Source of the DNA: Sphingomonas radiodurans
GTDB taxonomy: Bacteria > Pseudomonadota > Alphaproteobacteria > Sphingomonadales > Sphingomonadaceae
DNA: 64,000 bases
Assembly: GCF_020866845.1 (NCBI RefSeq)
Contig: NZ_CP086594.1
Coordinates: forward strand, 2,942,001 to 3,006,000
Direction of reading: 5' to 3'
The notes under the pieces were generated by a model. It ran no database searches and was not told the origin of the DNA. It was given only the letters and a program-made list of their open reading frames with translations. Below, one piece after another: positions 25,608-34,740 of the stretch; within the stretch, counting starts at the first letter, position 1; every line of letters begins with the position of its first letter. Made by a program: the position numbers and the translations under genes.

Positions 25608-27208
25608 CGCTGCGCAGCCGGCCCATCGGCGATCTTCGCTTCCAGCCGCGCAGGCACGTCGCCCTCTGCCACCAACAATGCCGCGCGCCAGGCGTACCGC
25701 GCCTCGAAGCGTCGCCCAAGCGCCCAATAGATGTCACCGAGATGCTCGCCGATCTCGGCATTGTCGGGCGAGGCGGCGGCGGCGCGCTCGATCAGCGGCA
25801 GCGCGCGCCCCTGCTTGCCCGACAGGTGATAAGCCCAGCCGAGCGAATCGGTGATCGCCATGTCGTCGGGCCGCAGCCGGCTGGCGCGTTCGAGCAGCGC
25901 CTCGGATTCGGCGATCTGCTCGCCGCGCGTGATGCGGGCATAGCCCAGATAATTGAGCGCGAGTGGTTCGTTGGGCGCCAGCGTCACGGCACGTTCGAGC
26001 GCCGGACGCGCGGCCCGCCAATCGCCCGCCTCGTCGAGTGCGCCGCCATATTGCAACCACAGCGCCCATCCGTCGTCGGTGGTCGCGCGGCCGATCATCC
26101 GGCGGTAAAGCGGTGCGGCGTCAGCGGGGCGCTTCGCCGCCATCAGCAGGTCCGCATAGCGCTGGATTGCCGACGGATCGCCGCGCTCGGCGAGCGTCTT
26201 CGCGTGCGCGAGCGCCTCGTCCATCCGGTCGGCACCGGCGACGATCTGCACCCGGCCAGCGTTGGCGGACTCGGCATAGGGGCTATCGGGAGCGATGGTG
26301 GAGAGAGTCGCGAGCGCGCGATCGACATAATCGCCGCGGCCCAGCGCATAGGCGAGCAGCAGCCGGGCGCGATCGTTCGCGGGGTCGGCCAGTACCGCCG
26401 CCTGCGCCAGCGCGAGCGGCAGCGGCCCGGGCGGGCCGAGCGCGATGTCGGACGCGACGCGCGTGAACAGCGCCGAGGCCCCGAACCCGAGCGTTGCCTT
26501 GGCGCCATCGCCGGGCTGCGCACGCAACGCCGCGATCGGCGCCGCATCGCCAAGCAGCAGCCCGCGCGCTTCCTCGATCCGTCCCGCGCCGATCAGCAGC
26601 CGCGCCGCGCTGATCCGCAGATCCTCGCTCGATTGCCCGCCCGTGATGCCGAGTGCCACGCGCAACGCCGTAACCCCCTCGACGTGGCGGCCCTGCGCGA
26701 TCAGGATCAGCGCGCGCGCTTCGCTCGCAAAACGCCTGGCGACCACGTCGTCGCGCTGCGTCGCGAGTAGCGGCATCGGATCGCGGCCACGCTCGAGCTC
26801 TGCCCAGGCGGCGAGCGGCGCGGCGAGGATCGAGAGTTGCCCCTTGGCAAGCCGCGCGATCGCACTGTCGACCGCCGCACGATCGCCGCGCACCGCCGCA
26901 TCGGCGACCACCAGCAGGTCGGCATCCGCCGGCGCCGCCGCCCCGAGCGCCGCGGCGGCGCGCAGCGCGAGCGGCAGGTTGCCCGCCGCGATCGCCTGGC
27001 GATAGGCATAGGCCGCAACGGTCGGATCGTCCGGCGACGCATCCAGCGCGGTCGCGTAATAGGTCGAAGCGACGCCGGCGGCATCGTCGCCATCCGCCGC
27101 GCGCGCCTTCAGGTACGCGAGCAGATCAGGCGTCGCTGCCTGCGCCGGCGCGGCGACGACGAACGCCGCCAGCGCCAGCAGCTTACATGTTCGGATAGTT
27201 CGGCCCAC
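25604..27208 (-). CDS. exported TPR-repeat protein
   Basis: The 534-residue product has a signal peptide (KLLALAAFVVAAPAQAA) followed by tandem helical repeats with the TPR pattern over most of the chain, clearest near the C-terminus (AITDSLGWAYHLSGKQGRAL, then EIGEHLGDIYWALGR). It is a periplasmic scaffold of the type often kept next to ispE in sphingomonads. The start is a GTG at 27208 that lies 26 bp inside the ETF-QO gene; no other start precedes the signal peptide. Partners unknown. Confidence 0.8.
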   Translation of the reverse strand: MGRTIRTCKLLALAAFVVAAPAQAATPDLLAYLKARAADGDDAAGVASTYYATALDASPDDPTVAAYAYRQAIAAGNLPLALRAAAALGAAAPADADLLVVADAAVRGDRAAVDSAIARLAKGQLSILAAPLAAWAELERGRDPMPLLATQRDDVVARRFASEARALILIAQGRHVEGVTALRVALGITGGQSSEDLRISAARLLIGAGRIEEARGLLLGDAAPIAALRAQPGDGAKATLGFGASALFTRVASDIALGPPGPLPLALAQAAVLADPANDRARLLLAYALGRGDYVDRALATLSTIAPDSPYAESANAGRVQIVAGADRMDEALAHAKTLAERGDPSAIQRYADLLMAAKRPADAAPLYRRMIGRATTDDGWALWLQYGGALDEAGDWRAARPALERAVTLAPNEPLALNYLGYARITRGEQIAESEALLERASRLRPDDMAITDSLGWAYHLSGKQGRALPLIERAAAASPDNAEIGEHLGDIYWALGRRFEARYAWRAALLVAEGDVPARLEAKIADGPAAQR

Positions 27209-28844
27209 CGCCGCCCTCGGGCACCACCCAGTTGATGTTCTGCGTCGGGTCCTTGATGTCGCACGTCTTGCAGTGGACGCAATTCTGCGCGTTGATCACG
27301 AACTTGGGATCGCCCGTCTCTTCGCCGACGATCTCGTACACGCCCGCCGGGCAGTAACGCTGCGCCGGCTCGTCGTACATCGGCAGATCGTATTCGACCG
27401 GGACGTTCGGGTCCTTCAGCGTCAGGTGAACCGGCTGGTCCTCCTCGTGATTGGTGTTCGACAGGAACACCGACGAGAGGCGATCGAACGTCAGCACACC
27501 ATCGGCCTTGGGATAGTCGATCTTCTTGACCAGATCCTTGCGCCACAGCGTCTCGTGATCGGGGTGATGCTTCAGCGTGAACGGCATCTTGATGCCCAGA
27601 TGCTCGGCCCACATCGTGATGCCCGCGAGGCCCGAGCCGAGGAAATCGCCGAACTTCTTCACCAGCGGCACGACGTTGCGGACGACCGACAGCTCCTTTT
27701 TCACCCAGCTCTTCTCGAACGCAGCGGGGTAGGCCGTCAGCTCGTCATGGCCGCGCTGCGACAGCACCGCGTCCGCCGCCGCCTCGGCCGCCATCATCCC
27801 GCTCTTCATCGCGGTATGCGTGCCCTTGATCCGCGGCACGTTGAGGAAGCCCGCGCTGTCGCCGATCAGCGCCCCGCCCGGGAAGACGAGCTTGGGGATC
27901 GACTGCAGCCCGCCATCGGAAATCGCGCGCGCGCCATAGCTGACGCGCTTGGCGCCCTTCAGGATCGCCGCGATCTCGGGATGCGTCTTCCAGCGCTGCA
28001 TCTCGTGGAACGGCGAGAGGTGCGGATTGGTATAGTTGAGCCACGTCACGAAGCCGAGGCTCACCTGGCCATTGGCTTGGTGATACAGCCAGCCGCCGCC
28101 GTTGGTGCCCTCGGTCTCGCTGATCGGCCAGCCCTGCGTGTGGATCACGCGGCCGGGCTGATGCAGCTCGGGATCGATGTCCCACAATTCCTTGATGCCC
28201 AGGCCATAGACCTGCGGGCTGCTGTCACGCGCCAGATCGAACTGGCGGATCAGCTGCTTAGACAGATGCCCGCGCACGCCTTCGGAGAAGAACGTATATT
28301 TTGCGTGCAACTCGAGGCCCGGCTGGTAATCGCCCTTGTGCGTGCCGTCGCGGCCTACGCCCATGTCGCCCGTCGCGACGCCCTTGACCGAGCCGTCCTC
28401 GTTGAACAGCACTTCGGCCGCCGCGAAGCCGGGGAAGATCTCGACGCCGAGCTCCTCGGCCTTGCCCGCCAGCCAGCGGCACAAATTGCCCAGGCTCCCG
28501 GTGTAGGTGCCCTTGTTGTGCAGGAACGGCGGCGTGACGAAGTGCGGCATGTCGTACTTGCCGGTCTTCGTCAGGATCCAGTGCTGATTGTCGGTTACGG
28601 GCACCTCGGCCAGCGGGCAGCCATCCTCGCGCCAGTTCGGCAGCAGCTCGTCGAGGCTCTTGGGATCGATCACCGCGCCAGACAGGATGTGCGCGCCGAC
28701 TTCGCTGCCCTTCTCGAGCACGCAGACCGAAAGCTCGCCTTCTTTCTCCGCCGCGAGCTGTTTCAGCCGGATCGCCGCGCTGAGGCCAGCCGGCCCCGCA
28801 CCCACGATCACAACATCATACGGCATCGACTCGCGTTCGCTCAT
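27183..28844 (-). CDS. electron transfer flavoprotein-ubiquinone oxidoreductase
   Basis: This 553-residue ETF-QO passes electrons from acyl-CoA and other dehydrogenases, through ETF, to ubiquinone. FAD motif DVVIVGAGPAGLSAAIRL, the conserved GAHILSGAVIDP, SLGNLCRWL, GCPLAEVP, and the C-terminal 4Fe-4S cluster cysteines in RYCPAGVYE and NCVHCKTCDIKDPTQNI are all present. Two adjacent ATGs occur at 28847 and 28844; the second has the better spacing from GGAG. It is head of an operon with the TPR gene, ispE and the hydratase family gene. Confidence 0.95.
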   Translation of the reverse strand: MSERESMPYDVVIVGAGPAGLSAAIRLKQLAAEKEGELSVCVLEKGSEVGAHILSGAVIDPKSLDELLPNWREDGCPLAEVPVTDNQHWILTKTGKYDMPHFVTPPFLHNKGTYTGSLGNLCRWLAGKAEELGVEIFPGFAAAEVLFNEDGSVKGVATGDMGVGRDGTHKGDYQPGLELHAKYTFFSEGVRGHLSKQLIRQFDLARDSSPQVYGLGIKELWDIDPELHQPGRVIHTQGWPISETEGTNGGGWLYHQANGQVSLGFVTWLNYTNPHLSPFHEMQRWKTHPEIAAILKGAKRVSYGARAISDGGLQSIPKLVFPGGALIGDSAGFLNVPRIKGTHTAMKSGMMAAEAAADAVLSQRGHDELTAYPAAFEKSWVKKELSVVRNVVPLVKKFGDFLGSGLAGITMWAEHLGIKMPFTLKHHPDHETLWRKDLVKKIDYPKADGVLTFDRLSSVFLSNTNHEEDQPVHLTLKDPNVPVEYDLPMYDEPAQRYCPAGVYEIVGEETGDPKFVINAQNCVHCKTCDIKDPTQNINWVVPEGGGGPNYPNM

Positions 28845-28967
28845 CATTCTCTCCAAGTGCCGGCAACAACAAAATGCGCGCCATCGGGCGCATGCCGGCC
28901 ACGTCCCATCCCCATCGGCTGTTCAGCGAATTGACCGCTGCGTCAACACTCCCGCTATGTAGTGGCG

Positions 28968-29726
28968 ATGGGGGCCGACCAAAACCACGATTGGCAACAA
29001 CTTGCCGCAAGCGCGCTGGAATGGTGGCGCGATGCCGGCGTCGATACGCTCGTTGGCGACGATCCGTTCGACTGGCTGGCGGCGGAAGAAGCGCTTGCCG
29101 TAGCGTCCGCCGCACAGACACCGCCGCATGCCCGCGCCGCTGCGCCGACCGCGCCGCAGGAAGCCGCCGCGCTCCCGCAGGCGCTCGATGCGTTTCTTGC
29201 CTGGCGCACCGGCCAACACGCGCCGGAAAGCAGTTGGGGCGTGACGCTCGTCTCCGCCAGCGGTCCGATCGATGCCGACCTGATGATCCTGGTCGATTGC
29301 CCCGAACGCGACGAAGGTGATTCGCTGCTTCGCGGCGCTGCTGGGCGATTATTCGATCGCATGCTGGCGGCGATCGGCCGCAGCCGCGCCGACGTGTATC
29401 TCGCCAGCGTCTGCGCCGCGCGCCCGACTGCCGGGCGGATGCCGCGCGACATCGAGGCCCGGCTCGGCGAGATCGCGCGCCATCACGCCGGGCTGGCCGG
29501 GCCGCGCCGGCTGCTCGTACTCGGCGATGCGGCGAGCCGAGCCATTCTGGCGGCGAACGTGATGGAAGCGCGCGGCCGTTTACAGGTACTTAACTATAAG
29601 ACTGGGACAAGCACCGAGGTCGTTGCGAGCTTCCATCCGCGGATGCTGCTCGAGCGGCCCACGCTGAAAGCCGAGGCGTGGAAGGATTTGCAGATGCTGA
29701 GTGCCGGAATGGGGAACACGAAGTGA
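28968..29726 (+). CDS. uracil-DNA glycosylase superfamily protein, degenerate active site
   Basis: The 252-residue product has a helical, Ala-rich N-terminal part and a UDG-fold domain from about residue 85. The family-4/5 signature GEAPGxxED is replaced by LVDCPERDEGDSLLRGAAG, while GRLFDRMLAAIG, VYLASVCAARPT, LLVLGDAASRAIL and the end motif SFHPRMLLERP are kept. The four iron-sulfur cysteines of family 4 are not seen. It may be a divergent glycosylase or a non-catalytic relative. The GTG start of the lytic transglycosylase overlaps its stop. Confidence 0.7.
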   Translation: MGADQNHDWQQLAASALEWWRDAGVDTLVGDDPFDWLAAEEALAVASAAQTPPHARAAAPTAPQEAAALPQALDAFLAWRTGQHAPESSWGVTLVSASGPIDADLMILVDCPERDEGDSLLRGAAGRLFDRMLAAIGRSRADVYLASVCAARPTAGRMPRDIEARLGEIARHHAGLAGPRRLLVLGDAASRAILAANVMEARGRLQVLNYKTGTSTEVVASFHPRMLLERPTLKAEAWKDLQMLSAGMGNTK

Positions 29727-31522
29727 TCCGAACCTTGCTTGCCGCCGCGTCGATCGCCGCGCTGGCGCCCACGCTCGCGGCGGCGGAGCCCGCTCGGGCC
29801 GTCAGCCTCGCCAAGCCCGTCGTCCCGTCGCAGCTCAGCGCCGAGCAGCGCACGCAATATCGTGCCGTCCTCGCCGCGATCCGCGAAAGCCGCTGGCAGG
29901 ATGCGCAGCTCGGGCTCGACGCGATGGCCCCCGGCCCGCTGCACAGCTACGCCCGCGCCGAGCTTTATACCGCCAAGGGCTCGCCGCGCGTCGAAATCGA
30001 ACCGCTGGTCCGCCTGCTGACCGAGGCGCCCGAACTGCCGCAGGCTGAGGCGCTCGCGCGGCTTGCTCGTGCGCGTGGCGCGGAGGAGCTTCCGGCGCTC
30101 CCGGTGGCGCAGCGGCTCGTGTGGCAGGACGGGGCGCCGATCCGCGTGCGCGCCAAGACCACCAAGAGCGACGCGATCGCCGCCGATCTTGCCGCGAAGA
30201 TGGTGCCCTATGTGAAGGGTGACATGGGCCGCGAGGCGGAATCACTGCTCGATTCGACCGGCGGCCTCACCCCCGAGGCCGAAACCGAATGGCAGTCGAA
30301 GATCGCGTGGATCTATTTCCTCCAGGGTCTCGACAAGGACGCGCGTCGCATCGGCGCCAAGGCCGCGCGCGGGCAGGGCGACTGGGCCACGCACGCCCGC
30401 TGGACTTCGGCACTGGCGGCGTGGCGCCAGAACGATTGCGCCGCGGCCGGCGAGGGCTTCGAAGCCGTATCGGCCCGCGCCGGTGACACCGACATGCGCG
30501 CCGCCGGGCTCTATTGGGCCAGCCGCGCCGACATGACGTGCGGCCGCCCCGACCGGATCGAGGCGCGACTCAAGAACGCCGCGCAATATGGCGAGACTTT
30601 CTACGGCCAGCTTTCGCGCCAGGCGCTCGGCATGTCTGCCGGCGGGATCAAGCCGCAGAAGGTGACGAGCGACTGGGCGAACCTCGAGCGTAGTCCCAAC
30701 GTCCGCGTCGCCGCCGCGCTGATCGAGATCGGCGAGGAGGGCGCTGCCGACGATGTGATCCGCCAGCAGGCGAAGATCGGCCCGGTGAACGAATTCGCGT
30801 CGTTGATGCGTGTCACCGAGCAGATGAATCTTCCCGCGAGCGTCGTGTGGCTCGCGCACAATTGCCCGCAGGGCTTCGTTGCCACGGCCGAGACGCGCTA
30901 TCCGACGCCGAACTGGACGCCGGACACTGGCTGGCGCGTCGACAAGGCGCTGGTCTATGCGCACACGCTCCAGGAATCGGGCTTCCGCAACAAGGTCGTT
31001 TCGCCCGCCGGCGCCTATGGTCTCATGCAGATCATGCCCGCCGCCGCGACCGATTACATGCGCGAGCGCGGCGTTTCGGTCGACAAGACCGCGCTGACTC
31101 GCCCGTCGACCAACATCGATATCGGCCAGCGCCACCTCGAAAAGCTGCGCGACATGGGCCTCACGCAGGGCCTGCTGCCCAAGGTAATCGCTGCTTACAA
31201 TGCTGGTCCCAAGCCGGTCGGCGAGTGGAATTCACTCGTCCGCGACAATGGCGATCCGCTGCTCTACATCGAGAGCATCCCCTATTGGGAAACCCGCGGC
31301 TACGTCGTCACCGTGTTACGCAATTACTGGATGTACGAGGGCCAGACCGGCCGCAACACCTCCGCCAGCCGCTCCGCGCTCGCACAGGGCATGTGGCCGC
31401 GCTTTCCCGGCATGAAGGGCGATCCCGCGATCCGCATCGCCAACCGCGCGGCTGGCAATACCGTCGCCGTCAACGCGACCGTCTCTCCGGCATCGGGCAC
31501 CACGGTCGCCAGCGCGCAGTAA
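29723..31522 (+). CDS. slt: soluble lytic murein transglycosylase
   Basis: The 599-residue product has a signal peptide (TLLAAASIAALAPTLAAAEP), a large superhelical alpha-solenoid of about 400 residues, and a C-terminal lysozyme-like domain. There the catalytic Glu (about 418) sits in HTLQESGF, with SPAGAYGLMQIMPAAA and VIAAYNAGPKPV following. It cleaves the MurNAc-GlcNAc bond to give 1,6-anhydro ends, recycling or opening the cell wall. The GTG start at 29723 overlaps the UDG-like stop. A Ser/Thr-rich tail after residue 560 is unusual but short. Confidence 0.9.
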   Translation: MIRTLLAAASIAALAPTLAAAEPARAVSLAKPVVPSQLSAEQRTQYRAVLAAIRESRWQDAQLGLDAMAPGPLHSYARAELYTAKGSPRVEIEPLVRLLTEAPELPQAEALARLARARGAEELPALPVAQRLVWQDGAPIRVRAKTTKSDAIAADLAAKMVPYVKGDMGREAESLLDSTGGLTPEAETEWQSKIAWIYFLQGLDKDARRIGAKAARGQGDWATHARWTSALAAWRQNDCAAAGEGFEAVSARAGDTDMRAAGLYWASRADMTCGRPDRIEARLKNAAQYGETFYGQLSRQALGMSAGGIKPQKVTSDWANLERSPNVRVAAALIEIGEEGAADDVIRQQAKIGPVNEFASLMRVTEQMNLPASVVWLAHNCPQGFVATAETRYPTPNWTPDTGWRVDKALVYAHTLQESGFRNKVVSPAGAYGLMQIMPAAATDYMRERGVSVDKTALTRPSTNIDIGQRHLEKLRDMGLTQGLLPKVIAAYNAGPKPVGEWNSLVRDNGDPLLYIESIPYWETRGYVVTVLRNYWMYEGQTGRNTSASRSALAQGMWPRFPGMKGDPAIRIANRAAGNTVAVNATVSPASGTTVASAQ

Positions 31523-31610
31523 GCCCTCTGTCATCCCGGCCTTGAGCCGAGATCCAAGCTTCAACAAACACTGCCGCTGAAAGCCACGCGGCACGCTGCC
31601 CCCCCCCCAC

Positions 31611-31706
31611 CGTCATGCCGGGCTCGTCCCGGCATCCACCCGTCAGCGATTCCCCCGGCCGAGGAGCACGCGGCACCGTGGATGCCGGGACAAGCCCGGC
31701 ACGACG
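31611..31706. repeat. palindromic repeat element between slt and recA
   Basis: Two 29-bp arms (31611-31639 and 31678-31706) are near-perfect inverted copies, each itself a hairpin of the form ATGCCGGG-N-CCCGGCAT. Just before it lies a run of nine C. Related single or paired copies occur at 33121-33141 and 52426-52522. Confidence 0.75.
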
Positions 31707-31725
31707 GATCGCAACAAAAACCACC

Positions 31726-31740
31726 GTTCCCCACTTGTTC
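31726..31740 (+). promoter_or_regulatory. LexA box of recA
   Basis: GTTCCCCACTTGTTC is an exact GTTC-N7-GTTC site, 78 bases before the recA ATG. It overlaps TTGTTC-N5-GAACAA. SOS control of recA through this element is the standard alphaproteobacterial arrangement. Confidence 0.75.
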
Positions 31741-31817
31741 CACAAGAACAAACGCGATACATCATCATCACACGCGTTGAACGGTTCACGCGCTTGCTCT
31801 ACCGGAAGGGGCTCCCA

Positions 31818-32906
31818 ATGGCCGCCAATCTCAAGGTGATCCCAGGTAACATGGCTAGCCCGTCAACAGACCGTCAGACCGCCGATCGCCAGAAGGCGCT
31901 AGAGGCCGCGCTCGCGCAAATCGACCGCGCCTTCGGCAAGGGCTCGGCGATGAAGCTCGGCTCGAAGGAGACGATGAAGGTCGAGGTGATCTCCACCGGC
32001 AGCCTCGGGCTCGATATCGCGCTCGGCGTCGGCGGGCTCCCCAAAGGCCGCGTGGTCGAGATCTTCGGCCCCGAATCGTCGGGCAAGACGACGCTCGCGC
32101 TCCACGCCATCGCCGAATCTCAGAAGGTCGGCGGCACCGCCGCCTTCGTCGATGCAGAGCACGCGCTCGATCCGGCCTATGCCAAGAAGCTCGGCGTCAA
32201 CATCGACGAACTGATCGTCTCGCAGCCCGACACCGGCGAGCAGGCGCTCGAGATCGTAGACACGCTCGTTCGCTCGAACGCGATCGACGTACTGGTGATC
32301 GACTCGGTCGCTGCACTCGTGCCGCGCGCCGAAATCGAAGGCGAGATGGGCGACAGCCACGTCGGCCTGCAGGCGCGGTTGATGAGCCAGGCGCTGCGCA
32401 AGCTCACCGGCACGATCAGCCGCTCGAACTGCCTCGTCATCTTCATCAACCAGATCCGCATGAAGATCGGCGTGATGTACGGCTCGCCCGAGACGACGAC
32501 CGGCGGCAATGCGCTCAAATTCTACGCTTCGGTCCGGCTCGACGTGCGCCGCATCGGTTCGGTCAAGGATCGCGAGGAAGCGACCGGCAACCAGACCCGC
32601 GTGAAGGTGGTCAAGAACAAGGTCGCGCCGCCGTTCAAGCAGGTCGAATTCGACATCATGTTCGGCGAGGGCATTTCGAAACTCGGCGAGATGATCGATC
32701 TCGGCGTGAAGGCGGGCCTCGTCGAGAAGTCGGGCTCGTGGTTCAGCTACGATTCAATCCGCATCGGCCAGGGCCGCGAGAATTCGAAGAATTATCTGCG
32801 CGAGAACCCCGAAGTCGCCGACCGCCTCGAACGCGCGATCCGCGCCCGGCAGGAAGGCCTCGGCGAAGAGCTGATGGCCGGCCCCTCGGACGACGACGAC
32901 CTGTAA
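31818..32906 (+). CDS. recA: recombinase RecA
   Basis: The 362-residue product is a full-length RecA: Walker [14 protein letters not shown], catalytic Glu region [12 protein letters not shown], Walker [14 protein letters not shown], and L2 loop with [16 protein letters not shown]. It forms the nucleoprotein filament for homologous recombination and triggers LexA self-cleavage. The ATG at 31818 (AGGGG upstream) is preferred; an ATG at 31851 would drop an unconserved 11-residue extension. A LexA box upstream controls it. Confidence 0.97.
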   Translation: MAANLKVIPGNMASPSTDRQTADRQKALEAALAQIDRAFGKGSAMKLGSKETMKVEVISTGSLGLDIALGVGGLPKGRVVEIFGPESSGKTTLALHAIAESQKVGGTAAFVDAEHALDPAYAKKLGVNIDELIVSQPDTGEQALEIVDTLVRSNAIDVLVIDSVAALVPRAEIEGEMGDSHVGLQARLMSQALRKLTGTISRSNCLVIFINQIRMKIGVMYGSPETTTGGNALKFYASVRLDVRRIGSVKDREEATGNQTRVKVVKNKVAPPFKQVEFDIMFGEGISKLGEMIDLGVKAGLVEKSGSWFSYDSIRIGQGRENSKNYLRENPEVADRLERAIRARQEGLGEELMAGPSDDDDL

Positions 32907-33265
32907 GATCTTTTCTCCCCTCCCGCTTGCGGGAGGGGTTGGGGGAGGGCCTGTCCGCAAGCGCAAGGCTGGGCAATCACGGGCAACCACAAAAAGGGGC
33001 CGGCCACCGCAAGGTGCCGGCCCTCCGTCGTTGCGGGTGTGGTTTGCGAAAGTGCGCGACACCGTCAACTTCCTCAGCATTCGCGGGCAAAAACGAGAGT
33101 GATGAAGCAACCCGTCCGTCATGCCGGCCTTGTGCCGGCATCCACCCGTCCACACGCACACCGATTGATGGCTGCAAACCGTCGCCAAACCGCACCAGAG
33201 CCTCAACTTCCTCAACATTCGCGCTACACGACCACCGACGTCACGACCGCTGAAGGAGCCCGCCG
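32907..33265. other. repeat-rich region downstream of recA
   Basis: No gene is supported. From left to right: a hairpin CCCTCCCGC-TT-GCGGGAGGG with a following TTGGGGGAGGG arm (about 32915-32956), which is a half-copy of the element found inside murD; a strong bulged stem with GCAA loop at 32997-33023; a hairpin ATGCCGGC-N5-GCCGGCAT at 33121-33141; and a 21-bp direct repeat TCAACTTCCTCARCATTCGCG at 33065-33085 and 33203-33223. Confidence 0.7.
32991..33023 (-). terminator. stem-loop with U-run in the minus direction
   Basis: The arms at 32997-33008 and 33013-33023 pair 11 bp with one bulged C and a GCAA loop. An A5 tract at 32991-32995 gives a U5 run when read on the minus strand, the signature of an intrinsic terminator for leftward transcription. 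No minus-strand gene is known nearby. Confidence 0.45.
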
Positions 33266-34111
33266 ATGACCGCCGCCCCCGAATGGCAGACCCGCGTCGG
33301 TGATGTCTGGGCCGCCGAATGGCGCCGCACCGACCGCAGCTTCGCCGATCTCGCCCGCCACCTCGACGCTGCGATCCTGACGGTCGCGCCCGAGCACGGC
33401 CGCGCCGTCGATCTCGGCTGTGGGGCCGGCGCGACGAGCCTCGCGCTCGCTGAAGCGCGGCCCGGCCTCGCCATCCACGGCGTCGACCTCTCCGCCGCGC
33501 TGGTCGAGGTCGCCCGGCAGCGCGCCGCCCGGCATGCGCTTGAAAACCTGTCCTTCGCGGCGGGCGCCGTCCCTGGCGCACTGTCTTCGCACGAACCCTT
33601 CGACCTCGCGGTATCCCGCCACGGTGTGATGTTCTTCGATGACCCCGCCACCGCCTTCGCAGGCATCGCCGCCGCGCTGCGGCCCGCCGCGCCGCTCGTC
33701 TTCTCCTGCTTCCGCTCGCCGCGCGAAAACCCCTGGGCCTCCGAGACGATAGCATCGGTGGGCGGACGCCTCGATCCGCCGGCGGGCTATGCACCCGGCC
33801 CGTTCGCGCTTGCAGACCGCGCCGTCATCGAACGGCTGCTCGGCGACGCAGGCTTCGCCGACGTGTCGATCGTTCCCGCCGACTATACCTACCATGCCGG
33901 CGCAGGTGCCGATCCGGCCGCCGACGCCGCCGATTTCTTCCGCCATATCGGCCCGGTCTCCAAGATCGTCGCCGCCGCGTCGGACGCGGATCGACCTGCG
34001 CTGCTCGACCGTTTGCGCGACGTGCTTGCCGCACAGGTGACCGGCGACGTAGTGGATTTCCCGGCCGCGGCATGGCTGGTCACCGCACGCGCCCAGGGGA
34101 GAGGCCAATGA
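33266..34111 (+). CDS. class I SAM-dependent methyltransferase
   Basis: The 281-residue product begins with WQTRVGDVWAAEWRRTDRS, then SAM motif I AVDLGCGAGATSLALAEA, acidic motif II in IHGVDLSAALVEVA, and the post-motif PFDLAVSRHGVMFFDDP. It resembles UbiE/COQ5-like small-molecule methyltransferases; the substrate is unknown. Its stop overlaps the ATG of the following glutathione S-transferase gene (ATGA), so the two are coupled. Confidence 0.82.
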   Translation: MTAAPEWQTRVGDVWAAEWRRTDRSFADLARHLDAAILTVAPEHGRAVDLGCGAGATSLALAEARPGLAIHGVDLSAALVEVARQRAARHALENLSFAAGAVPGALSSHEPFDLAVSRHGVMFFDDPATAFAGIAAALRPAAPLVFSCFRSPRENPWASETIASVGGRLDPPAGYAPGPFALADRAVIERLLGDAGFADVSIVPADYTYHAGAGADPAADAADFFRHIGPVSKIVAAASDADRPALLDRLRDVLAAQVTGDVVDFPAAAWLVTARAQGRGQ

Positions 34112-34740
34112 TCATCGTCCACCATCTCGAAAATTCGCGTTCGCAGCGCGTCCTGTGGATGCTCGAGGAGCTCGGCCTGCCGTACGAGATCAAGCGCTAC
34201 GAGCGGAACAAGAAGACGATGCTCGCTCCCCCCGAGCTCAAGCGGATCCATCCGCTCGGCAAGTCGCCGGTGATCGAGGACACCGATGACGAGAACCGCA
34301 TCGTCGCCGAGACCGGCGCGATCGTCGAATATCTCGTCGACAAGGCCGATGGTCGCCTCGGCGCTCCGGCGAACCGCGCCGCCGCGCTCGATTACCGCTA
34401 TTGGCTGCATTACGCCGAAGGCTCGCTGATGCCGCCGCTGTTCCTCAAGCTGGTACTCACTCGCGTCCCGCTGTTCGGCAAGAGCATCACGAAGCGCATC
34501 CAGCCAATGATCGACGTCCATCTCGACCTCGTCGAATCGACGCTAGCCTCGCGCCCGTGGTTCACCGGCAATGCCATGACCGCGGCGGACGTGATGATGA
34601 GCTTCCCGCTCGAAGCCGCGCGCAGCCGCGGCGGCTTGGACGCCTCGCGCCCTGCGACGATCGCCTGGCTCGCCAAGGTCCATGCGTTGCCAGCGTACCA
34701 GACAGCACTGCGCAAGGGCGGGCCTTACGCCTACGCCTGA
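34108..34740 (+). CDS. glutathione S-transferase
   Basis: The 210-residue product has a thioredoxin-like N-terminal domain with VHHLENSRSQRVLWMLEELG (Ser-x-Arg catalytic region), PLGKSPVIED (cis-Pro) and ETGAIVEYLVD, then an all-helical C-terminal domain. It conjugates glutathione to electrophiles, acting in the cytosol. It is coupled to the methyltransferase gene, and its stop is immediately next to the stop of the convergent cupin-like gene. Substrate unknown. Confidence 0.88.
   Translation: MIIVHHLENSRSQRVLWMLEELGLPYEIKRYERNKKTMLAPPELKRIHPLGKSPVIEDTDDENRIVAETGAIVEYLVDKADGRLGAPANRAAALDYRYWLHYAEGSLMPPLFLKLVLTRVPLFGKSITKRIQPMIDVHLDLVESTLASRPWFTGNAMTAADVMMSFPLEAARSRGGLDASRPATIAWLAKVHALPAYQTALRKGGPYAYA

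Noticed and set aside
27273..28934. 553-codon plus-strand frame opposite ETF-QO
   Set aside because: Same antisense pattern; ETF-QO motifs and cluster cysteines are complete on the minus strand.
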